Source: Ectocarpus siliculosus (lineage: Eukaryota > Sar > Phaeophyceae > Ectocarpales > Ectocarpaceae). Taken from it: a stretch of 64,000 bases of DNA. Below, piece after piece: positions 26,601 to 39,200 of this stretch. Made by a program: the position numbers and the translations under genes. A model generated the notes under the pieces. It did not search any database and had not been told where the DNA came from. It saw nothing but the letters and a program-made list of their open reading frames with translations. The stretch spans positions 707,058-771,057 of the forward strand of contig FN649741.1 in assembly GCA_000310025.1 (NCBI GenBank). The letters run 5' to 3'. Numbering within the stretch: the stretch's first letter is position 1; each line of letters starts with the position of its first letter.

Positions 26601-27256
26601 TTTGTACCGTATGGTTTGAGATCAAATAAAGACAGCCAAGTAGGATGTACCAAGCATGCAACACAAAACATGCACGCGTGTTCACCAGTACACAAAACAA
26701 ACGAAATGGCACACTCCGTACCCTAAAAGCAAAAAGACAATTTTTGCGCATGTACCGAAAAAAACGAACAAACCCTAATCGACAGTTATGATACTTACGT
26801 AGAGAAAAACAAACGACAAAGCGACAAGCTAGACTATGTACCTACCGCGCGAGGACCCCCCACCCAACTGCCTTCAAAACGTGACCCTGGCCTTGGTCGG
26901 CATCGTGCCGTGTGGGCGAAACGCCTATTCGTTCAATCAGTCGACGGTGCATGCGTGCTCCACTCCGTCCCCGCCCAATCCTTACACCAAAGCGCATGCT
27001 AGTCATTCCGCTCTCTTGTCATTCTTCATGCATGAGGTTGTGCTGGAGGGGGAGTCGTTGCGCACAACACAGCAGCCCTGGACTACTTGGTAGTACCGTT
27101 CTCGCCGATGGCTACCGCAATGCTGCTGCGATGGCGAAGCAGCACAACCAGACCCAGCGCCAACACAGCCCCGTCTCTAATCTCGGCAAAATTATCATCG
27201 TAGACTACCGACCGACACTGCATGTTGTATCGCGCGACCTAAGCAAACATCTACAT
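23608..27256. other. Intergenic region between the Popeye-like gene and RPA1
   Basis: About 3.6 kb with both neighbours on the minus strand. It should contain the Popeye-like promoter, perhaps an unrecognised first exon of that gene around 23650-23920, and the RPA1 3' untranslated region. Other open frames in it show no family resemblance and no consistent splice phase. Confidence 0.45.
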
Positions 27257-30200
27257 CTAGTTGTACTTGGCGATTGCGTCCAGTAGGGCCGCGCATTCTG
27301 CCTTCACGTCGACCGGCGCCAACCTCTGCAGCGTCTTCCTCGACCTCGTTTCGTCGTTGTACATGTCGGTCTTCACGCGGAGGGTGAGCATGTACGTCTT
27401 GAAGCACGCCTCGGAGAACAGTTCTTCGAGCTCAGCGTCCTTCGCAAAAAAAAAAAAAAAGCGAACGGAAGGCGTCCCCGTCAGTTGGACCAGTACACAT
27501 ACTACGGATAGTAAAAGGTAAGTGGAGGACCGGAACGGTTGTTAATGTGAAGACAACAACAACACCGGAAAAAAAAAAAATCAGGGTTGCCACAAAAAGG
27601 ACGTCCTCCCTCGCCCCACACTTAAAAACTTTGGTAAGCACTTTGCTACGTGTGTCTTGTGTGTTAATAGTTTGGTTTGGTTTGGTTTGGTTTGGCAAGA
27701 AGATTGCTGATGCAGAATACAGCGTGCGCTGAAGATGTAAACTCTTTACGTACGATTGCGTGCTTGCAGAGAGGAGCCAAAAAACAAAGAAAAATAAACC
27801 AGCAAAACAAAACACAAGTCAAAGCGGCGTGCGCTCGTTGTACTGAACAAACTCGTGCAACTTACGTTTCCCTCTTCCTTCATCTGGAAGAGCTCGTCCG
27901 CGGTCCTGTTGTCGAGTAGCTCCACCCCTTGGTCGTTGAAAGCCGTCACCCACGCTTTGCCGGTGTTGTCCGAGATTTGCATGCTCAGCATGTACCTTTT
28001 TTGTGCCAAGTGCCGAACGAGAGGACAGGGCTTGAGGAAAACCGTGGAAATCGTCACCACTTGAAGCTCCTACATGTAATTAGCTCTAGCGCGGGGAAAC
28101 AAAGCTACCCGGTACAAGGTAGAGATCGTCGGGAAAAATCGACCACGCTATTGTAACGCCTTGCGGACAAGGTAGACAACTACAATCCAAACTGTTGTAG
28201 ATTTGTCGTCCCGTATTTTTGAGTCATCCCACGGTACCCACACCACGGTACGGTATCTACAACCCAATTAGGGGCGGCGGTCACTGTTTCCGTATCCAGC
28301 ACCAGCTCAAAGGTGAACAAAAAAGGAATCGTGCGGTGGAACAGAATAAACGGATGCAAACACATCCATTTCGGTTGGTGGTGTCCCCACGCCACTAGAT
28401 AAAACATCCAGTTTTCGCCCTACCGTAGTTTCCGGTTCTTCCTCTGGGCTCATTGTAATCTGTCCTTTTCTCCGACTATAGGTGCCCACCCTCTCTCATT
28501 CTTCATCGCTCGATTCAGACTTGAGCTCGACCGGAACGTTACCATAGAGCACAGCAACCGTACGTATTGTACATACCTTCGTTGGCACTCCGGGTGCGTC
28601 TGGTTGCACTTTTCACACTGCCACGCGCCTTCCATTGTCTCCGTAACCTTTCCGGCGACAGCGATGGAGGGAGGGAGGGAAGGAGGGAGACATGGCGTTC
28701 AAATTAATGGTCTTCCAATAAATGATGGGCATGACCCTCTCTCGGTCCCCATAAACGAGTAACCGCTCTCGATTCGTTTTTGGACAAAATCGAGGTTTTT
28801 ATCTGCTCTCGCCGTTGCCGTGGCAAACTGCTATTTAGATACTGGCTACACCACCAACCTTTTCTCAGCTGTGAAGAGGAAAGCAGGCCTACTGCTTGTT
28901 CGAAGAGCCGGCGCACATCGAACTCTTTTTCGACACAGGGCAACACCAAGAAGAACAAAATTGTGTGCGAAAATATTGCTGTAATAGTTTTTGGGTGCGC
29001 ATGCTTTGCAAGGGGGGTTGGTGAAAAAATGGACCCTCGGTCAACAACCAAATACAAGTCGTCATTACGGTACCTTTTTTCTTTCGCGAATGGTGACCCC
29101 CTCTCCTTTCTTTGAGTCTTGTGATACGCACAGTATCTATACAAACGATATTCCCCCCCCTCCTGTAAAGACTCCAACCCACCCCCCTTCCACTGTAGTT
29201 ATTATCATCTTTGACTGTATGTACAATATATATTCTAAAATGAATCGCGCTCACCTTTTTGTTGCAGCCTTCCTTCGGGCAGGCCGTGTACCACGGGAGC
29301 CGCTCTCCGTCCAGCCTGGTTCACAACAAACGGCCAAAACATAGAATACACCCGTATAGGGGGGAAACACACACACAGGGGCGCGCATGTTTGATTGGAA
29401 GGCGTGTTTGTACTATTTGTTTATCCCACAACAAGTCGGACGTATTTTCATTGGTCAGCGGGCTATGTAGCGCGGTCGATGCAAACTAAAAAAAACACAC
29501 ACACACACACACACAAGGTATATACTTAGAAGCATTTTCTGTTTTCCGCCGCACTGAGACTCATTGGAAGCCGGTTAGCGCAGCCTATGCCAACAATACA
29601 GACACGTACATGCACGCATGGGAGAGAAAATGCAGCAGACAGAAGACCAGAGAGGCGTCGGCCACATTCCTCAACAGGCATGCCGAGGGAAGCATAGCAG
29701 TTAGACACCTGTATGAATATGAATATGAATATATCCCGACTGGTATCTACAAACACGGCCGGGCACAGCACTTGCGCACACTAGCGGCTCCCTCTGCAAT
29801 CGCCTTTCCACAACAAGGTGTTTGTCGTTGGTGTTTCTGCAACAGTACAGTCGTGGGTCCTCAACAAGGCGGGTTTGCGCCAGACCGATTCACCCGCCCT
29901 ATACAGGACACCCGCCATATTCACTCTGTGTACAACAACACGATTATTCCTTCTGTGCCGGCCAATTTTACCCTCGTTATATTGGGCAACCCCTTTTAAT
30001 TTAACCCGTCATTTATAGAGGGCCTACGACTGTACATTGGTATTCTGTTTTTCGAGTGTTATTTTTTTCTTTTTTTCTCACTTGATGAAGGAGATCGTCG
30101 CCTTCACCACGGCCCAGTCGGGCTTCTCGCCGTTCCCCAGGTTGCCGTCAGTTATGCTCTGCAACGTGTACCGCTGCGAGATGTCCTTCTTCGCCGCGTC

Positions 30201-33200
30201 TGCATCATCGCCGTTAGGGGTCACGGGCAGTAGCAACAAAGTTCGCGTTCAGATACGTCGGATACATGCTGTTGTCAGATACGACCATGGTCCGCCTGGC
30301 AACGCTATCGCAAGGGATGCGATGGCGGTTATCAACAGCCACTACGGCGCTGCAAGGAATAAACGTCATGATTGGATTCATACTTCTTTAGGAATGCTAT
30401 CTATTGACATGTGGTCGCACTCCACCGCAAGCGTTGTGGTGGTAGATATGGACGTGACAACATCCTGAATATGAACCACAACGGTCCTGACATTTCAAGA
30501 AGCTGTTGTACTCAGCGTGTGTTGCAATCTGATTGTATCTGATTCTGCCCTGAACCCAAAGAACCTTCTGTGGGCTCTGAGTCTCCACAGCAGAGCATAA
30601 CGACCCACGTTCAAACCGCCGTCCCATGGACCAAGCTGTGCATTTCAAATCATCGCTGCTCGACAGGGCTACTGTATCAACGGCAAAAGCACGCCACCTC
30701 AAAACGACAAGGACGAAGGGTTCCCGTTGACCAGCTAGTACGCAAAAGTCATTCAGCAGAATTTTTAACTCATCGCCCCCCTATGCATACCTCGTCCTAG
30801 AAATACTGAAAGAAGGTCGTTCTTGCCATCCGCTACCTCTCCAACAGATCTTTCAATGGATCTCTCTCATCCACAAATAAATTTACCTACAGCAGTAGCT
30901 CGCCGGTGGGAACCCCCTCCAACGGATCTCTCTGCCTCTCTGACAGTCCGTCGGTGAGAAAGAACCCTCTCCAACGGATCTACCTTTCAACGGATTCACT
31001 CCCCGTCCTCTCTCACCGTCACTGCCGCCGCCCCCTCCGTTCCTGACGGTGACGCTCTTGAAGCTGGACCCGCCGCCGGCGGCATCGAACCACGCCCGTA
31101 GGTCGGCCGTCTCGGGGACGTCGGGGTCGTTGACCAGCGTAGATGCGTTCAACGAGTTGAGCGATCGCCCGCTGAAGTCGGACAGCTGCGGCGCCACGGG
31201 TAAAAAAAGGACAACAACAAAAGGTTTGGGAAGAACTCAGGTTGCGCGCTATCCGGTTGACCAATGAAAAAGACGTGAGTCTCGGATTAAAAAAAAAGGT
31301 GAAAAAAACGTGAACACGCACTCTACGCATTCTAATCGCGGGCATGTGCTTGTTACACACTGCGTGAAACTTGAGCCAACGACTTTCGTATCGTTCAACA
31401 TAGCGCAAGCGCCACGTCAGCGCAGGCGAAGGGGGTGTTGTTGTACTCTTCGTGGCCTATGCATAAGGTGACTACTCACGCCACAACGCAAACGCTGACG
31501 CTAACGCCAGAAGGCTAGGCTGTACCTTGACGCCCTTGAAGGCAACGACAGGGTTGCCCTCCCACCGACTCCCGTCCGCCTTGGCCATATCCCCCCACAG
31601 CGTCAAGTTGATCTCCGTGCACGTGTCATCCACCAGGATCAAGTTGCGCTTGTCCAGCTGCTTGCCAGCCCTGCTTCATGTCGGCATTGTTGTCGCTGTT
31701 TGTTTGTCTTGCACTTGATCCTTTTGTTACTCGTGATGTTGCGGTGTGATCACGTTGTGCTTGACGTGGCTGTCAATGTCTCCTCTTCTGATACTGCTGT
31801 TGTTTCATGTTTCATGTTTCATGTTTCATGTTTCATGTTCCTGCCGGGGTTGTTGACAGCACAATCGTCAAAACTCGACTCCACACAACTTCGTCGATGT
31901 CAACTTTTGATCAGTACGATAGCCAAGCCTACCTCAATATTGGCATAGTCTTCCACGCCGGTCGCACTGCACGGCACGAAGACTACTTGCTACCATCGCG
32001 GCGGAGACGCTCTACAGTACTCTCGCTGCACCGTACCGCAGAGAGATCTGCCAAAGACCAAAGCAGCAGTCATCAGTAATTGCCGTGCTCACCTTGACAC
32101 GAACTGTGCGTGGTCTTCGACGCTCTTGACGACCGCGATCACATCCAAGACCTTGTTCGCCTCCAACGCCTCCATCTCGTTCAGCTTCACGAAGGCGTAG
32201 CTGCGCAGGCGAACGCGGTAGGATTGCAGCGGTAGAGTAGCGACGCCACCACACCAAGAGTTGAGGGGAAGCGAGGCACGAGAAACAATAGGGTACTTTG
32301 TGCTTGAAGGAAGACACGACCGTACAACTGCTATCGATTACCTCCTTGCCGAGCGAGTTGACCCGTGCTCCAAGCCGTACGCAAAACAGCAGTACGTCAA
32401 AACTAAATTTGCGCGCTATGTACTCAGGACCGCGAAACACAGCAGTTGGACACTTCTCTGCTCATGTACTCACGTCGCGCTGCCGATGCGGCTGTCGTCG
32501 TTGATGGGGTTGATCTGCGTGGAGGAGTCGAAGGTGAGCTCGTACTCTGCGTTGAACGAGGAGAACTTCTTGTTTGCCACCTTCACCTTGCCGCCAGTGA
32601 AGGCATAGACCTGCACACATTAATGGACGAGCCGAAACACAGCATCACACACAAACCTGTTCGTGAAAATTCGAGCTTAGCCAAAAGAACGACGGTTAAA
32701 TATGATGTGATTGATACATATAGGTGCCTTCGAAACACAGCACAGCGTCGCGTCGGTATATTTTATCTCTTCGTGCAAGTCTTCATTCCATTTGAGGCAA
32801 ACCCACCACACTAGCATGATGCTGCTAGATAGGATGCGACTGGCTGCTGTCAGCACGCCCTCGAATCATCGCCACCACCACCACCCTTGCAGTAGTAACA
32901 AACGACGCCATACCATGAGTGGACAGACCGTGCACCAACACCAACATTCGTATAGTACATACATACAAGTAGCACTTGAACGAACGTGCGCGGATTCTTG
33001 TGTATGTTGCAGCTGCCGTTACATTGCTGCACGTGGTGTTGTTGCGATGGTTGTTCCTGTTGTTGCCTTCATGTCACGAACCGTTTCCATCTCTACCCGG
33101 TGCCTCAGTATTCCATACTAAACCATGTACCAACCCCGGGCGTGGTGGGAAGGGAGCTCACACGAGATTGTTTTCGAGCACAGGATCAAGTATTGGGGGG

Positions 33201-36200
33201 GGGGGACGAACAGGAATACCAGTCAAGTACCTTGGACGATCCTTACACCCATCGGCTTTCTACCCTGGTTTGTTTTCTTACCTGTCCCTCCTGAAGGATT
33301 TGGAACCATTTGTCCGCGTCTTGCTTGAAGAACGTTCCCTTAATCTCAGACCCGTCTTCGTCGAGCAGATCCACAGAGAAAAGGGTCCCCGAACCCCGGG
33401 CGTTGTTCCATTGACGCATGTCTCCCTTTTTGGTGATCCTGTCGTCGCGACGCAGGGCAACGACAGCATCGCCAGAATTAACCACACTGTGGTCGTCTCA
33501 TGAGATCGCAACGCCACGCAGCAACGCCAGTACCGACATTTCCCAACACACTGCTTGTTCTGCGGTTGTCTCATGAGAAGTCTTACGTACCTCCTTGTGA
33601 GAGTCCCATGAGAGCACGCGGCAGCACGTTACATGTCTAATAGCTCTTCGTTATCATCAAAACTAAACAAACCAACACCAACAACGTCGAGGACGAAAAA
33701 TAAGCCACCGGTTACGCAGGCAATTGCAAGCAGAAATTCTCTAGAGAAACAACGAGCACAACGCTGCTGAAAGTGGGAGTACATGGTTCAACTCCAGGGA
33801 GGAGAAGCAGAGGGAGAAAATGAACAACTCAAATGTGCCGCAAAGGTATACCATATCGCAGTACAGTAGCAGCAGCACGTTCAGTGAGGAAGGAATCGCA
33901 AACCGTCAAAAAAACGAAAAAAAAACATCCCTTCGCCTCTACACCGACCTCTAGTGGGCAAACGCCAAAACTTCGGCACTGAGCATTTACCGTATGCCGT
34001 TGACCTGCTCACAAACAAAGTGCTTCTGCGCCAAACAAAAAAAAAAACGTCCATGTACCAACACAAAACCTACCTCTTGATAGCATTCCTTCTATCGATC
34101 GCTTCAATCACCCTGCTGTGCTTTGCTCTAAAAAAACTCTCCACCTCTTCCCTCCCCTTCCCATGCCAATTGTCGTGTTCCCCCTGTCTCTCGCCCCTTC
34201 GCTTTTTCCCTTTCCCATCCCATTGTCTTGTCCCCCCCCCCCCCTCTCGATACCCCCCCCNNNNNNNNNNNNNNNNNNNNNNNNNNNNNNNNNNNNNNNN
34301 NNNNNNNNNNNNNNNNNNNNNNNNNNNNNNNNNNNNNNNNNNNNNNNNNNNNNNNNNNNNAACCCTTCAAAAAAAAGAAAAAAAAACTCCCTTTCCCTTT
34401 TCCCCCGCCTTTTGGGGGCCAACCCCCAAAATTTGGGCATTGGCCTTTTCCTGTAGGCGGTTGCCTTGTTCCAAAAAAAAGGGTTTTGGCCCCAAAAAAA
34501 AAAAAAAAGGTCCTTGTCCCAACCCAAACCCTCCTTTTGGATGCCTTTCTTTTTTTGGATGGTTTAATTCCCCCTGTTGTGTTTTGTTTTAAAAAAATTT
34601 TCCCCTTTTTCCTTCCCTTTCCCATCCAAATTGTGGTTTTCCCCCTTTTTTTCCCCCTTTGGTTTTTTCCTTTTCCCATCCCTTTTTTTTGCCCCCCCCC
34701 CCCCCTCTCGATCTCCCCCCCCCCCTCGGTGTTTGCCATCGGGGTTGGGTTTTCGTCGCTTGGCAACGACGTTGTAAAACAAGCCGCCCCCCCCGGTGTT
34801 TGCCATCGGGGTTTGGGTTTTCGTCGATTGGCAACGACGTTGTAAAACAAGCCCCCCACTCGGTGTTTGCCATCGGGATTGGGTTTTCGTCGATTGGCAA
34901 CGACGTTGTAAAACAAGCCAATTCACTTCGTGAACTTGGCAACCAGGTTACCGTCTTTTTTTTTTTACCTCTTTTTTTTTTGGCGGTAACCATAATGGTG
35001 GTCGAGTAGATCATGTTGTGCGGGGTCGAGAAACCTCGCTCCGCGCAACGGGGGATGATCGCACCACGTTGTGTTAAAATGGTCAAGCTTCCTCGAGGCA
35101 GTTACACAGTGCTTACAACTGTCTCTGGAAGTGAAAGCACCAGAAAATAAATTAAGTCATACGTAGCTGTCATCCGTACGCAAGGAAGTAAGCACAAGAT
35201 GCCGAACACCCTTAGCAGGATGCAGCTCACCCTTCATGCGACTCGCCAAATACCTCACGGCGCTTCGCGCTTGGTGATGTGAGAGCCTGGTCCGGTGAGA
35301 ACCCGGCGTGCTCCGTCCCGGCTTTGTAGGGATGCGAGGTCAATGGTCAAACGACTACGGCATGCACGACTATGAGTACACCCCCCCCCCCCTCTCGATC
35401 TACTCCGCTTCACTTCTCACCTGGCCTTGATCGTCCAGCGGTTCTGGTAGGGGTTGATCGCCGATATCGGCATGTACGCGCTGTCCTGGCTTTGCCTCTG
35501 CACCGGCCCGCTGTTCGAGCTTCCGCGGTTAGCGTAAGGGTTGTTGGCTGCGCCGTCCCGCGCCCCGCCCCCGCCGCCGTAGTTTCCCCCTCCCCCGCCG
35601 TAGCTGTTGTTGTTACCGCCGCCTGACGCCCCCAAAATGTATGTGCGTATTTACACAAGCATTTTTAGACGGTGAGGAGCGATGTGGTGGATCACGTCCG
35701 CGTCTTGTCTCGCGTTTTCGATCGCTTTCTGTCCGGGTTACACACCACTTTCGGGGGGGTTGCGGGGTCACAACGCCGGCCCGACCCTCGCTTTCGTCTT
35801 CCTTCAATGGAAGTCCGCCACTACACTGTATATCAACGACCAACACCAGCACAGACTGGTCAATGCTACAGCAGCAGCAGCAGCAACATCGACAATAACG
35901 ACAGCACCGCAAGATCAACCAACCGCACCTGCGTAAGGGTTGTTCGCCTGTTTGTTGGCGGCGCCGTAGGGGTTGTTTGCCACCTTCGGCTTGACGTCCC
36001 GTCCTGCTCCGTATCCCCCGGTGTTCGGCTTCGAACCCCCACCGTAATTGCCGGTGTTGTTGTTGCTGCTGCCGCCTCCCAGCTCTTGCTTCACCTGGTT
36101 TCGCGGAGGCATGGCATGGCAAGATGTGGCGGCAAGATGAGCCCCAACAGGCAATTAATTGGCCCGTGATGAAAGGAAAGGGTTCCCTTTGGCCTGCGGC

Positions 36201-36247
36201 TCTTTCTCCTCTTGGCGTGCCTCTGTCTATCTGTCTGCCTGTCCGTC

Positions 36248-36295
<48 letters not shown>

Positions 36296-39200
36296 TTTCA
36301 GTCCGTCTCTGTCTCTGTCTCTTCTCTCTTCCTCTCTCTCAGTCCGTCTCTCTCTCTCTCTGTCTCTCTCAGCTCCTCTGTCTCTCTCTCACTCACTCTC
36401 TCCCATGCCGTCTCTCTCTTTTGTAAGGCCGACTCTGTCTATTGTCTACGTCTGCATGTTTCTCTCACCCCCGCCGAAGAATCCTCCGAGAAATTGATCG
36501 GGTCGCCAATCTTGGGCGTAGGACCAGAAGTAACGTCGAGCTTCAACAGGATGATAAGCCTGTGCGTGTTCCGAAAAAGGCACGGGATGGGTGTCATGGG
36601 GTGATGATATCTGCACGTAGTACTGATATAGTATGGTGAACAGTTGGCAATTGAACGGCGTATCTAAGTAATGTGATAGGTGGTGCGGTACTGCTGCGCC
36701 AGGACAGCAGGGAGCTTTGCTGGGGGTATGTAGGAACACCTGAAACCGGACCTTTCGATGTCTGGTTGCATAGCGTGTAGCCGGAACGCGAAGCGAAATA
36801 AAAATTGAATCAACCCTGGAAGCCGATCTTCCAACTTTCCTCAATGAACCGGCTCATCGCAACGGTGCTGTATTTGGACAGTTCAGAGGCAACAGACCAC
36901 CCGGCAAAACATGTACACACAGAGAGCGGAAACCTGGTTTGAAGACTAAAACTCAGCAATGATACACAGGAAGTCTTGTAAATCCACGTTCAAGAATATG
37001 CACACTCCCCCCACCTCTTGTTCTGTACGACATTGACGATGTAGTCGCTGAGGGTGATGATGCACAGCTCCTTCAGATCACCGCTGGAGATCATCTCGTT
37101 CTGCTGGGTGGCCAGCATGGACTGTGCGAAGTGCTGCCCGTCGGACAGCACCAACCGCCATCGGTCGGTGCCCGCATTTGTCATCTTCTTCAGGCTCACC
37201 ACCTGATGTATCGTTTGAATTCATGCATATGTTTGTCTGCTTTACAGAAAGCATGCATCCAATCAGAGACCACCTTCCGTTCGAGAAAATACCACAGCAG
37301 TCGAAGGGTATGTGTCTTTGCTGTGGGTGACAAGAAAATCGGCTGTTGCTTTCCTTACGGTCAAAGTGTAACGAAATGTACAGCAGTACATAGGCTGACG
37401 CCCGCTGACGCTTGTTTTGCGGTAGGTTTTGTGTTGTTTCATGAGCTGGTGGGTGCGGCTAATAACGGAGCAGCTATTTGGGGCCATCTCATGTGGGCGC
37501 GTGAAAAAGAGCCTCGGCGATGCCTACAGCGTGAGAAAGGACGACCAAAGGAGAGCCTGAGGGCGTTGACACGTTGACATGGCCTTGAGGGGGGGTTCGG
37601 AGGTTTAGCGCACTTCCTCATCGTGCTCGATGATTGTCTCTTGCAACAAGCGCTTTCGTTTCGACATCAACACGGGTCACTGCACCTTCTTCTGAAGAGG
37701 GTGTGGCAGACTGGGGGGAGAAGACTGTCCTCCAGCTCTCAAAACGGTCATGTTTCGAGTGTGAAAAAAAAGGTTAAGGGCGCGGGGGGGATCGCAGTAC
37801 TTCCTCTTCAAAGAAACAGGAAACGCCTGGAAACGCCTGCATATCTCGGTTTTCCAAAGTCTAACTCCAGTACGAAACTACCGTCGTAAATTAACCGCCC
37901 GCAGCGGTCGCTTGTGTACAATGTTAGTAGCTGAGGTTGTACCCCTTGCGATACACTACAGACTAAACGATCCTTCTATCATCGAGTTCGGTGAGCTACA
38001 ATCTAGATTTTTGAAGCTGCTGTGCGGTCCAATTTTGAAACGCTTCAAGCACACGGTGAACACGAATCACCGCCTATGTGAGTGTATGGGGCCGCGAACT
38101 TCAGCGCAGCTCTTCCCTCACATATCCAGCTGGTCGCCATTGTCGATTTGAATGCCTAGGGTCATGTATATGCATGTCCAGCCTTTAGGCAAAGGTGCTT
38201 GAAGCGTTTCAAAATTGGACCGCACAGCAGCTTCAAAAATCTAGCTTGTAGCTCACCGAACTCGATGATAGAAGGATCGTTTGGAAAATCGCGGACCGCT
38301 AGTCTTTATAGTGTATCGCAAGTGGTACAACCTCAGCCACTAACATTGTACACAAGCGACCGCTGCGGGCGGTTAATTTACGATGGTAGTTTCGTGCTGG
38401 AGCTAGACTTTGGAAAACCGAGATATGCAGGCGTTTCCTGGATTTTTCAGAGGAGGTACTGTGATCCCCCCCGCGCCCTTAAGCTAGCCGGGGCCGTCTC
38501 TGGATACTGCGAAACATGCCTCCGTTCTTCAGAAATTCAAATTTCGATTTTTTGCATTTCAAAACTGCTGTAAATACAATCACGTGTGCTGTTGGCAGAG
38601 CTTCTTCTGCTACAGCGGTACAGCGGTGCATGCTTTGAAAAAGAAGCGAAAGACGCGTGCATCAGCCCCCCCTAGATGAAGCGTCGTACAAACGTATCGC
38701 TTAGTACGTACAGAGTCGGTATTATCCGATGCACGATGCACCCCTTTCACCGAACGGCCGGCGAACATCAAAACTACGTGCAGCAGTTTCTGAGTGCTGA
38801 AACGCGCTCTCCTTTCGCTGAAACAACGCAACAACTTTTCATGGTGCTGGACGTGATGTTTACGGCTTCAATCCTCGGGGCAATGAAGCCCACGAGCATG
38901 GACACGCCAACAGAACGAGCAACCCTAACGGGTGTTGATGCTAGGCTCCTTGCTAACCGGATGAGGGTGTGGAGGAAAGGGGCACCCCCGCCAAGGACAA
39001 TTTTTCAAATTCGTCCCGCTTTCCCGCGATTGCCAAACCTGCACAGCGCACCTACCACGCAGTGTCAACCGAGACGACAAACCTCTTACAACCACGCATG
39101 GCACACCCGATGCAAACAAAGTCGGTCAACGAGGGGACAGAGGCGCTGGAGCGTTGGCAGATCTAACCGTCCCTCTGCCTCCGCACACCCATCATAAAAA

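Noticed and set aside
27671-27695. TTTGG array as a possible interstitial telomere
   Set aside because: Only five units, the sequence differs from TTAGGG-type telomeres, and it lies within an intron.
34128-34926. Long frames with repeated NVVANRRKPNPDGKHR-like peptides
   Set aside because: They translate the N gap, the degraded duplicate and the 62-base tandem units inside an RPA1 intron.
20947-35336. A shared 17-mer (CGGCTTTGTAGGGATGC) near 20947 and 35320
   Set aside because: One such match is not far from chance expectation in 64 kb, and the flanks do not align.
36124-36604. Ser/Leu-rich open frames
   Set aside because: They are translations of the TC microsatellite in RPA1 intron 3.
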